A stretch of DNA of 64,000 bases, from the NCBI RefSeq assembly GCF_001632365.1, contig NW_024468556.1, forward strand, positions 252,343-316,342, written 5' to 3'. This stretch comes from Laetiporus sulphureus 93-53 (taxonomy: Eukaryota; Basidiomycota; Agaricomycetes; Polyporales; Laetiporaceae). Made by a program: the position numbers and the translations under genes. A model generated the notes under the pieces. That model did not search any database and was not told the DNA's origin. It saw only the letters and a program-made list of their open reading frames with translations. Below are positions 35,141 through 44,892 of this stretch, in pieces (position 1 is the stretch's first letter; the number at the start of each line of letters is the position of its first letter).

Positions 35141-36817
35141 TCAACGCGATGCATAGACTCGTAGCGAGCTATGGGTACAGACAGAGGCTCCGTATGTCGC
35201 GGACATTTACAAAAGAGACAGAAAAGAGAAAAGAGACGAGAAACACATGCATCATAGACCCGGACCGAGAAAGAAAGAAGAGGAAAACCCCAGTGCCCTT
35301 TGCACTAAACGCTTTATATTGCGTCGACATTCTCCGCCTAATCAACGTACGGGAGGATCCGTACGCTGTCACCTGCGTAAGGTGAGGAGATCGAGTCAGA
35401 CATCGGAGCGAAGATCTGAATATATGAATGTACCTGATTCCTGTGTTCTGATAGCCACGACTCCGAGCTCAAGTTCCGTCGCCCGACTTCGGTGCATGGA
35501 CGGGCTTGACATTGTCCTGCGAGATCGAGGTCGCGAATGCTGAGGCCGATGGCGCTGGTTCGGGACTCCCATACGAGTACTTGACAACACCCGAAACCGT
35601 CGCCTGCGAGTCGCTCTTGTCGCTGCGAGTTCGCTTCTGCTCCGCGTTTACGACGAATGACCACGACTTCTCTCTCTCTCGGATCGCGTTTAGGTCGGCC
35701 TTCGTCTTCTTCAGCTCTTTGTCAACTGATTTGTTGTCCTTCGTGAGGCTCATGACCTGCTGGACTAGCGTATCGACCTTCTGCTCGAACTCTGCCGTTC
35801 GCTTGCGGAGGTCCGCGTTCACGGTGTCGAGAGCCTGCTGAGATGCACTCTCGGCGTCCCTCTTGCCCTTGACGAGAACCGCATTCCATTGTGCATGTGC
35901 AGCGGCGTTGAGCTCGTGCGAGCGTCCCCGGCGTTCGGAAGCAGCCAGGTCCTCTTGCAGTCGACCGATATCCTTCTCCTTCCCTGCCAGACCCTCCTCT
36001 AGCTCAAGGATCCGTTTCTGGAATGCCTGCTTCTCGAAGAAGCTCTCCGCATGTAGGAAGTCAATGCTGTCCTCTGCGGCCTCGACGGACTGGGCCGCTA
36101 CGCGCTTGTCGCGTTCGAGCGAGACATTCTTCGCTATCTGCTTCTGGACCTCGTCTGCGAATGCCTGCTTGGTGAGCTCGTCCTGCTTCTTCTCATGCCT
36201 GAGGCCATCGTTCTCTGCCTTGTAGCGGCGTCTATTGTCTTCCTGCCAGGATAGGGCTGCTTGACAGAGAGCGAGGCGAGCCTGACAATCCTCCAGCGTT
36301 CCCGCACGATACTCCTTGTCGCAGTGCAGTTCACCGCAGTCATCTTGTGTCCCGTCCGATTCGCTCTCGAGCAACTCAATTCTGTGCTTGTACGCCCGAA
36401 GCTCCGCAACGAGGGCCGCATTGTCGGCCTGTAACCTGCGAACCTGCTCCTCTGATGAAACCTGGGCGAAATAGTTCTCCGCCTCCAGGAAGTCGATGGT
36501 CTTCTCCGCGGCTTCCAGTGCCTCAGCCGATGCGACATTCGAGCGCTCGACAGTCGCAACCTTGTCTTGATACTTCCGGATGTCCGCGATGAGTGTCTCT
36601 TTGGTCGCCTTGTGCAAGAACGAAAGATCGTCGAACTTGCGCTTGAAGCGAGACCGGTCCTTGACACACCAGTCGAAGGCCACTTGACAGAGACGAAGGC
36701 GGCCCTCGCAGAGCTCGAGGTCCTCCCTCAACTCCGTCATGTCTGAAGACTCCGTCTTCCCGTCGCTGTCGCTGTCGTCCTGCCTTTCCATCCGCGCCGC
36801 CTGTGAGATCACTCCGG
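35141..36817. repeat. inverted segmental duplication, arm A
   Basis: This 1,677-bp segment matches the reverse complement of 60812-62490 (1,679 bp). It covers the 3' coding part of the modular coiled-coil gene and its 3' flank. At one edge both arms carry the string tcaacgcgatgcat, and at the other ggagtgatctcacaggcgg; beyond those edges similarity stops. The encoded proteins differ at only scattered residues, so the event is fairly young. Confidence 0.93.
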
Positions 36818-39800
36818 GTTGCTCGAGGAGCATGTTGCTCTCGTACGCGTCCAAATCCCTTTCGTCGCTGTCCCACTCGTCGATCGTCGTCGCCTTAGGA
36901 ATCAGCCCGGCTTGCTCAAGGAGGTCGTTCCATTCCTCGTACGCATCCAGAATACGATCCTGGTCGTTCCGCTTTCCGGTACCTGCGCCAGAAAAAGTTA
37001 GTATGCCGTGGAGCCCCGTCTCTTCTCTGACTCACCTGGGCCAGTACCATTGCATACCTGCTCGTCAGCCTGTATCGCTTCAACAACATGTCGGTCTTGC
37101 TCGAGGAGCTTGTTCCTCTCGTCAGTGACACTAGAATACAAACACACGCTCTGCTGGGTCCACCATCCAGCAGGCTCAGATCCCCCATAGACGCCGTCGG
37201 AAACAAAGATCGCTCTAACTTCGCCAGCGAAGCAAGACGCATAACTGATTTCCGTGACGCTGCGGTACTCGTCCTCTCTGTCCACGGGCGGGACACAAGA
37301 AGAAGGACTCGGTCCATCCTCAGTGACTGGTGGGGAGGGATGAACTTCGGCGAGGTCGCAAGGGGGAAGGGAGGGAATGGGTGTAGGATTCGTGTTGGCC
37401 GGCTCGTGTTGGTCCTTGAAAGCCGGTGGGCAAGACTTGACTTGTATAATAATATTGCTGAAGGCGTAACTGTTGGCCGGTGTAGGGCTAGCGTCAGCGT
37501 GCTCGAGCTCTTCCTCATGACTTGGGAAGCAAGACTCGAGTCCTGACGCGGGAATCGACATGGAGGAACAATCTTGACGGCGATTGGCATCATCTAACTC
37601 GGGGCCATCCTTCGAAGCTAGTCGGAAAGACGACGTTGGATCGACGAAATTGCACAGAGCGGGATCTTGATTGCGACTCGCGTCACCTAGCTTGAGGTCG
37701 TCCTCGGGAGCGGGGAACGCGGCATCTTCTACTTGACTGGGCACGGTGGAGATCTCTTCATTGCGGCTCGTATCGCCCAGCTCGGGTCCAACCTCAGAAG
37801 CTGGCGAAGCGAAAGGTTCAACTTGACTGGGCACGGCAGGGTCCTCTTGAACGCGACTGATATCGCCCAGCTCGGGTCCAACCTCAGAAGCTGGCGAAGC
37901 GAAAGGTTCAACTTGACTGGGCACGGCAGGGTCCTCTTGAACGCGACTGATATCGCTCAGCTTGAGGTCGTCTTCAGAAACTGGCGGCGAGACCTCTTCG
38001 ACTTGACTCGGTACGATAGGACTTTCTTGCGTTTCCTCGACTGGCCGCACTTGAGTTTCTGGAAGAGCATCAACTTCCACGACATTGCTTGAGGTTGCGG
38101 TGCTGGATCGCGCGCGACTTGCATCGTCCTTGAGCTTGGCATTCTCTGCCTCCAAATGGGCGATCTTTGCCTGAAGGTCCTTCAGAAGCTGTGAAGAATA
38201 AGCGAGCAATGGGAAGCACCATAACAGACAAAACCTTACCTCGAGCATTATTCCGGCATTGGGAGCGTTGGTTCCTTGATCGTTGTATTGGTCCTTCTCG
38301 CAAGGCATCGGCGAAGTGGCAACGTCAACGACAGTTCGTCTCTCCGTGACATCGAGACCGCTGGTGCTGGGAGTGAAGGAATGACCGTTCAGAGCGACAG
38401 CCTTCTCCTCAATCTTGACCTTCTCATCTTCGAGGCTGAGACGAGAGCTCTCCCGGGCACCACCGTCAGAGGAGTCGGTAAATGCTATGTTGCTTGCAGC
38501 ATCTTCCGCTCCCTCCACAAGAATATCGACCTTAGCCTGTTCAAGGTTCTTGGGTACGCAATATATCGACCAGTTGTCCTCGATATCCTTCTGGGACCAC
38601 CTGAGAAAAGAGCGGCGTTACATGAACAGATACGCACCTCAACAACTATCCTTTCATTTATAAAATCGGACTTTAGGTTCTCCCCGTCATCGTCTTCATA
38701 CGGTACTGTTGAAATGGCGGCGTCCACGGTCAGCAGATCCACGTCGTCATAGAGATCTTCAGCACTTGGAGCGAAGACATGACCGTCGAGAGCGACGGTG
38801 ATCTTCCCCTCGATGACCGACAACTTGCAGTTCTTGTCCTCGGAGCTGAGACAAGAGTGCTCCTGCGACACACCACGATCAACGGCTCCAATGCATAAGG
38901 CCTCTTCGGGATCATGTCCCACTTCATCCCCGAGAGCATCATTCACGTTCTTGAAGTCTTCATCCAAAAAGAGCTGTTCCTAAGAGCCAGTGAATAAAGA
39001 AATATACGCATACAAGCGACAACATGCCTCGAAAGTCCGTCCGTCAACTCGAACTTCGATCCTTGGTTCCTGTTCTTGATCGTCCTCGCAGGATGTCGGA
39101 GAAAGGACTGCGTCAATGATGGATATCTCTATCCCGTCGAAACCGCTGTTACTAGCGATGAGGAAGTGACCGTCCCATTCAACGGTCTCTTCGCCAACAG
39201 ACGCAGTCTTGAAACTTTCGTCTTCAGAACCGAGACAAAATTGTTCCTCCAAGATACCATCGTTGAGTGAGTCAGCGGGCGCGACTTCCGCGAGAGGGTG
39301 AATCTTGTTATCCTCGAGGTCGTTGTTGGTATCTGTCGTCGGAGAAGGGAAGGCATCAAGGAACAAGGGCGTTCCGACGTCATCGAGAACGCTAGCCTCC
39401 GGGGTGAAGAAGGAAGCGGTAATTGCGCTGGCCTCCTCTTCACCGAACGAAAGATTGCAGACCTCATCCTCGTAACCAAGACAAGGATCTGCACCCCAGT
39501 GACGGACGTTTGACACCGATTCCTGAACACCACCTAAAACGGAGCGTCAAGTTCATACTGCCCTCGAGAGAAGGAAGTACTCGCCATTGACTATCTTCGA
39601 CACTACGTGTTTCTTCCCTTGCTGGTCCGACCTTGCCAAACGGTACCCAGCGCGATAGACCCACAGACCAAGGTAGTGCGCGTAGACCACCGACACGAAA
39701 ACCGAGAACGTGAACTTGAACCCAGAGAGCCCAGAGAGCTCGGCACCGGTCAGCTCACCAAAGTAGCCTAGAGCCGTCATAGTTGTCGAGACGACCCACA

Positions 39801-40353
39801 CAGCGTGAACGGAGTAAGCGACGATGAGCAGCAAGCGTGAGAAACCACGAGACTTCAATAGCCCAGCGACCGCATAGTGTGCGAGATCCAGCACAAGGAT
39901 GCCTGCCGAGGTGAAAGCCGAGCGAGGATGGTTGAATGAGAAACTCATATAGAAGAGAAGTGATGATGACAGAAGGATGAATCCGACAGGGAGCACGACC
40001 TGCCGGAGGGGCCACTTGAGACGAAGACGACAACCCTTGCGACATCTTGCCAGCCGCAGAGCCGCCTTGTACGCGACGCACCCCAGTACCAGCGAGAATG
40101 CCATCGCCGATGCCGGAGACCTCGCCGCCCAGGTAGCGATGGACGAGATGAACGTGTCGCCAGGCGGGAACGCTTGTGCCCCATACTTGCCAGGGACACT
40201 ACCCAGCGACGATGACAGACAGGCGGCGGCGGCAAGAGGACCTTGACAAGCCTCAGAGGTACCACCATAGCCCGTCGGGGGGCCAGACTCGTCAAGCCCG
40301 GCCAGATGAGAGAGGTTGAGAGCGAGAGAGAGTTGTGACGTTACGAATTCCAT
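35469..40353 (-). CDS. modular membrane/coiled-coil repeat protein (unknown family)
   Basis: I read this as one gene of about 1,550 residues. Exon 1 (40353 to about 39558) encodes a Cys-containing N-terminus and about five membrane helices (for example QVVLPVGFILLSSSLLFYM). A 36-nt intron then restores the frame into acidic modules; the downstream frame has no ATG of its own for over 150 codons, which supports the join. Four related modules follow (about 39.5-38.2 kb), each with SEDE/LEDE, then DGH-F and D-rich ends. They are separated by introns, one a GC-AG. Next come a coiled coil (LLKDLQAKIAHLEAENAKLK), Pro/Ser/Val-rich 30-residue repeats, three LLEQ-type motifs, and a 450-residue coiled coil built of two homologous arms. 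The tail is Ser-rich. Function unknown; the layout suggests a membrane-anchored scaffold. Exact helices and the small intron need checking. Confidence 0.7.
37772..37951. repeat. 90-bp in-frame tandem repeat
   Basis: Two 90-bp units (37772-37861 and 37862-37951) are identical or nearly so. They encode DISRVQEDPAVPSQVEPFAS plus PASEVGPELG on the minus strand. Diverged units flank both sides (for example SRNEEISTVPSQVEDAAFPA and VEETQESPIVPSQVEEVSPP), so the array has at least four units of mixed age. Confidence 0.9.
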
Positions 40354-41390
40354 GTTGTGCTAGGGAAAGAGGGGAGTGCGGAAATTTGCAATGAATATAG
40401 CTCTCAAGGAGGCTGGCTATATTGTGATCATGCCGGCCTGCACTGGCGAGCCTCTACAAGTCCAATCAGCCGAAATCCTGAGCTGGACATCCTTGAGCTT
40501 CCTTGTACTTGAGTTTGCTGTCTCTGCTTGCCACAGTGAGGGTGTATTAAAATCGATGTCGGAGGAAGTAGTGAGTAGGCCGCCAGCTGGAGTCTTTGCT
40601 GGTTGAAAGGCAGCAACTACAGCGCCTGCCAAAAGCGGACACAACCAGCGACCTTCAAATTCATCTCCGCGAGTCTACGGACCACCTTTAAGCGCTTGCG
40701 CGGGCTCCTCGCCCACAGAACGCAAAGAAAAATAATCATTTCACAGTACTCTCCACATGCACAGCCTCAGCAACACGTTCATCAGACCAACCGCTCATCA
40801 AACAATATGTAGCAAAGCCTGACAACGAACAAGGGGGAACAACTGTCGATAGCACGCCCCTTCCTCAGAGGCTTAAAGGAAATAATAAATAAAGAGCGGC
40901 ACGGCGTGCGCGGGGATTAGTACACTAGACAGTGACTGGGTACGGGACGGGTGGACAGCAGGGGGGTGTTATAGTCGCATAGTGGTGATGCAAAAGTAAG
41001 CAAGATGGCTGTCAACTGGGTGTAAGGGGGCCTCCCCGGGAGTACGTTAGACTAGTTTGAGCGTCCGCAGGAAAGTACGAAAGCGTAGAGAATAAAAGGT
41101 CGATGCCAGATCTAGCGGAGACGCCTTGCGAAGAGAGAAAAAGACGGGAGAGAGGGATCGGGGTTCGCGTGAAGCGTGAGGCACAGCGAGTGCAAAGGCA
41201 TGGAGCAAGCGGGCGGGCGGCGGGTGGTGAGATGTACATGGACGAAGGGCAGGGCAGGGCAAAACCGCAGTAGGCGAGCTGACATCTGGTGGCGGAAAGA
41301 CAGGGAAGGGCGGCGCATACAATCAATATCGAGTGAGCAGGTGGGGAGGCGATATCATCTTCGAGCGCATACAATCTATCCATCCTCATT
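40354..41390. other. promoter of the modular gene and 3' flank of the next gene
   Basis: No coding signal. Minus-strand frames around 41012-41320 are Pro/Arg-rich and have no motif; they overlap the likely 3' UTR of the neighbouring gene. Confidence 0.4.
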
Positions 41391-42845
41391 CTACGGCGCA
41401 GTATATACCTTCTGCGGGGGCATCGGGAACTCCCCCACAATCGCCGAATCTGGCTCTGCTGAGTTAGGCTCTTCAACGCTAAGCAACGACGCCCGCAAGT
41501 CGGGCGTCGACAGCTCCCCCTCATGCATAGACACCGCACGGAGGCGTTCCTCCACTTCCTCCTGCGACAGGTCGAGCGCAGCAATCAGCTGCTTGAGCGC
41601 GTGCTCACCGAACATACCCCCGCTCGAGCCGCTGGCGACCGACTCCGAGTGGAGGTGCACTGCAGCGGGCGGCGTCACGCGGTAAACCGGCACCTCCTGG
41701 ATGTCCGCGAACGGATTCGACATGCGCTCGCTCTGCCGCTGATTCATCACGGTCGCGCTGCTGTTGCTCCGGCTCAGTACTGACGCTGCCTCGCTTGCGC
41801 TGCGCGCGCGGCTAATGCGGTGGTTGCCGCTGCCGCTACCGTCGGCGACAAGCACGCTCCGCGTGCGCGACGCGCGGAAGTCCTGGCCCTTGAAGAACGG
41901 ATTTGCGACGCTGCGCCGCTGCTCTGACGCGTCCGTGAACGGATTCGTGTCCCGCACCTCCTCGGGGCCCGTCACCTCCTCCTCGTCCATCGTGAGCACC
42001 TCTGCCGACTCCCACTGATGCATCGGCGAGAAAGATGACTGTGCCGACTGCGACTTGGCCCGTATCAGGCTCGGGGAGTCGACGCGCACAGATCGCATCG
42101 ACAGGAATGAGTCCTCGCGCGCCGTCGAGCCGTCCCATGACGAGCCGCTTTCTCCGCGCTGCGCAACCTGGCCGGCAAACGGGCGTGCGGGCGAGTGGAG
42201 TGCGAGCTCCTGCGCAAGGCCCGGCCGGTACTTGTCGAACTCGAGGGGCGGAAGACCAAACCCACCGACGTCCTCATCGGACAGCTTGGTGCGCGCCGTG
42301 CGGATGCTCGGCGCCGGTTTTTTAAACATGCCACGCAGGTTCTTCTCGTCGGGATCGCGCGTGCTGTCCTCACCGGCCGAGTGCGTGGAGCCGTCCGCAC
42401 CTTCGCTTAGCTTGTTCCATTTCTCGCCATTCTTAGCCGCGCGGCGGCGGATGGAGCGCTTGACGCAGAGGTAGAACACGAGCACGAGGAACGCGAGCCC
42501 GGCGAACGCACCGACGCATGCGCCGATAACGGCTCCGACAGGGATAGACTCGTCAGAGACCGCAGAGGCGGAGACGGTGGGGCTGGTGGAAGCCGAAGAC
42601 GAGGAGGACGAGGTCGAGCGGGCGACCGACACTGTTGAGGTGATTGTGGGCGTTCCGCTTGTGGCAAATTGATACGTGACAGTCGGAATAGAACCATCGG
42701 CGGTGTCGAGAGCGAGGGTGCTCTGCAGGGTGGCGACGCTACTTATCAAGACCGAGCCGCCGATGGATATACTACCGGTGTTGGTGGTGTCCGATTCCGC
42801 GGCGCGGCGCATCCTTGCGCGATGGACAGGCTTGGAGATGTGCAT
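41391..42845 (-). CDS. single-pass Ser/Thr-rich membrane protein (unknown family)
   Basis: This is a single-exon frame of 484 codons. Residues 1-95 are Ser/Thr-rich, probably glycosylated and outside the cell, including a long Ser run. One clear helix, IPVGAVIGACVGAFAGLAFLVLVFYLCV, lies at about residues 100-127 and is followed by the stop-transfer KRSIRRR. The 350-residue cytosolic part is Ser-rich, with NPF tripeptides (TNPFTD, ANPFFK, SNPFAD) that can bind EH domains of endocytic proteins. A helical segment, ALKQLIAALDLSQEEVEERL, lies near the end. There is no clear cleavable signal peptide. The layout resembles wall sensors of the Mid2/Wsc type, but no WSC or cysteine domain is present. 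I cannot name it. Confidence 0.75.
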   Translation of the reverse strand: MHISKPVHRARMRRAAESDTTNTGSISIGGSVLISSVATLQSTLALDTADGSIPTVTYQFATSGTPTITSTVSVARSTSSSSSSASTSPTVSASAVSDESIPVGAVIGACVGAFAGLAFLVLVFYLCVKRSIRRRAAKNGEKWNKLSEGADGSTHSAGEDSTRDPDEKNLRGMFKKPAPSIRTARTKLSDEDVGGFGLPPLEFDKYRPGLAQELALHSPARPFAGQVAQRGESGSSWDGSTAREDSFLSMRSVRVDSPSLIRAKSQSAQSSFSPMHQWESAEVLTMDEEEVTGPEEVRDTNPFTDASEQRRSVANPFFKGQDFRASRTRSVLVADGSGSGNHRISRARSASEAASVLSRSNSSATVMNQRQSERMSNPFADIQEVPVYRVTPPAAVHLHSESVASGSSGGMFGEHALKQLIAALDLSQEEVEERLRAVSMHEGELSTPDLRASLLSVEEPNSAEPDSAIVGEFPMPPQKVYTAP

Positions 42846-43685
42846 GGGTGCGTGTGCGAAATGACAGGATTGCGGTGAGCTGTAAAGAGCGACGTCTGAA
42901 GGAAAGTACGCCCTGCACGCGCAGGGACCGGTGAGTTCAGATCAAGGCCGTCGGGAGCCCTGACGGCGGGTGAGCGCGGGAGCGACAGAAGCGAAGAGGG
43001 CGTCGACGCACCTGTGAAAGAACCCGGACTTGCGCGAGTGCGCTGGTCGTCGTGGTGGACAGCGAAGAAAGGTGAGCGTACGGTGTCGCCTGCGGAGGGG
43101 TCACCGCCGGCGCAGCCCGCCGGTCTCAGTGCGCAGTTGCTTGACGACGGCCCGGCCTGTCGCCCGTTTTGGGTCGTGCGCCGGGCTGCGGTGCGACTCA
43201 ATCAGCAAGCGCTGTCGTACTCAAACGAATTCAATACTTCGCATCTATACTGCCGTCTCGCCACAACGCCATATCGGTCTTATGCTAGCACAAGATGCAC
43301 CTACCATGGACGACCACCCGCAAGAGGGATCAAAGATGCTATCATGCTACCTGTATAAGCCTATATTGATTTTGCAGGCCACGGCCACGGCGCGGCGATG
43401 AGACAATCAAAAGAAGATCAATTGGTGATTAGCAGATGTCCTCTGGGTATCATGCAACGCTGATCATCTCCATTGTCTATCATCAACCTCCTACGTCGAT
43501 TTGACCCCTTCAGGGTGCTCAATCATCGCCTGCATCTCCTGCTTGATACTCGCCAGCGTCGTCTTCACCGGCTTCCACTCGATCGAGCGCGATCGCTCCG
43601 CCCGACAGCATACGTTCGAGCCCAGAAAGTCAGACTGCACAGCCCAATCAGCATTTCCAGGTATCTCAGAGCACTGGAGATTTGT
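42846..43685. other. promoter of the Ser/Thr-rich gene; no gene
   Basis: I see only short frames without motif. It separates the membrane-protein gene from the downstream end of a pseudogene on the same strand. Confidence 0.4.
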
Positions 43686-44892
43686 CTAGCTGCTCACCCC
43701 GCCAAAATACTTATCTAGCTCTCTCTTCGAGAACGTCGTAACCTGGTTCGTGTGCGACTTCCGAGCTCCATCATCGCCTCTCCAGTCGCCTTGCTGATAT
43801 CGTACAACATGTGCTCTCCATTCTCGCCAATGTAGAATCCCTCCCGCCCGTGTCCGATGAGCTTGCCAGCCATGAAATGGTCAAGGATGATCAGATACAG
43901 ATCCGCCACTGCGCATCCCGATCAACATCGATATTGCACGCATAACCATCATGGAAGAGATGCAATGCGTACCTTCATCAGTGTTGACGTTTGGCCAGAA
44001 GTTCTTGCCCTTGCCGACGGTACCCGTCTGGCCGCAATCAAGGCTTGCATTGATGGGCTGCGGGATCTGCTGCGAGTGCCGCTCCATCAACCCCGCATCG
44101 ACCAACGTACAGTAAGCAACCAACCCGAAGACCGATCCTAGTATTATCTGACGTACCCTGCCCTTCAGCATCCAGCGCCGCAAGGTCCACGTTCCGGTGC
44201 GGCTAGTTCGGCGAAAGAGACTCGATCTGCTCCTGATTCGAGTCGTAATACACTGTCAAAGTTAGCTACATTCCCGCCACAGTGTCGGCGAAGACACCTA
44301 CAGGATACGTCAGCATGGTGCTCAGACGGGCTGGCGAAGGGAAGCTAGGGCTCGCCAGTTCCGGACTGTCATATGCGATGGCCGATATGAGACGAGCGAA
44401 GCGGAGAAAGCGCGGGAGTCGCTCACGGTATGGATGAGAACAAGGACTTCGCCCATCTCCTGGTACCTTTGCGTCATACCCTTCAACATTGCCTGCCATG
44501 CAGGCAGGTTATCCGCGTCCGCCTACCCACCAGGCCAATCCAAGTCAAGTCATCACACCGTGCCTGGCATAGATCGGACGACAACTCACACAAGCGATGA
44601 CCACGTTCGCCCCACTCGCCAGCTCCACCGGTCTCCCCGCATCGTCCAACGAGCCTATCACGGTACGCAAGCCGAACATCTCCTCGAGCTTGCGCGTCTC
44701 ACCTTCGAGCGCGAAGCACGACGACGTCGAAATTGGCACGCTTAGGGTGCAGCAGGAAACGCGTGAGCACGAAGCCGCCGATGTAGCCTGTGCAGTGAAA
44801 GATGAACAAACATGCGCCCGAGCAGAAATCAGACACGTGGGTTGCGCACCGGTGGCTTCGACGAGGAATATCGAAGTGTTAGCAGTGGACAC
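43686..44892 (-). pseudogene. NAD(P)-binding (NmrA/atypical SDR) protein, decayed
   Basis: Conserved blocks of an atypical SDR are visible: STANTSIFLV and YIGGFVLTRFLLHPKR after an intron, ETRKLEEMFGLRTVIGSLDD, GEVLVLIHT, QEQIESL, PHRNVDLAALDAEGQGYV, LVDAGLMERHSQQIPQ and GREGFYIGENGEHMLYDISK. Several lesions break it. The start is GTG at 44890-44892, one base is gained near 44710, in-frame stops lie at 44266-44268 and 44203-44205 (63 nt apart, same frame), and one base is lost near 43757 before LDKYFGG. The first glycine of the dinucleotide loop also reads EATG instead of GATG. Intact relatives are common in Agaricomycetes. I am confident it is not functional as written. Confidence 0.85.

Noticed and set aside
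36916..37593. 225-codon minus-strand frame inside the modular gene
   Set aside because: It overlaps the gene in another frame. The repeat-rich true frame extends on both sides and joins neighbours in phase.
37772..37951. CRISPR-like array
   Set aside because: The 90-bp repeats are adjacent, coding and in frame, with no spacers, and the genome is eukaryotic.
43014..43401. open plus frames upstream of the Ser/Thr-rich gene
   Set aside because: GC-rich promoter DNA gives long frames by chance, and no motif or splice logic is present.
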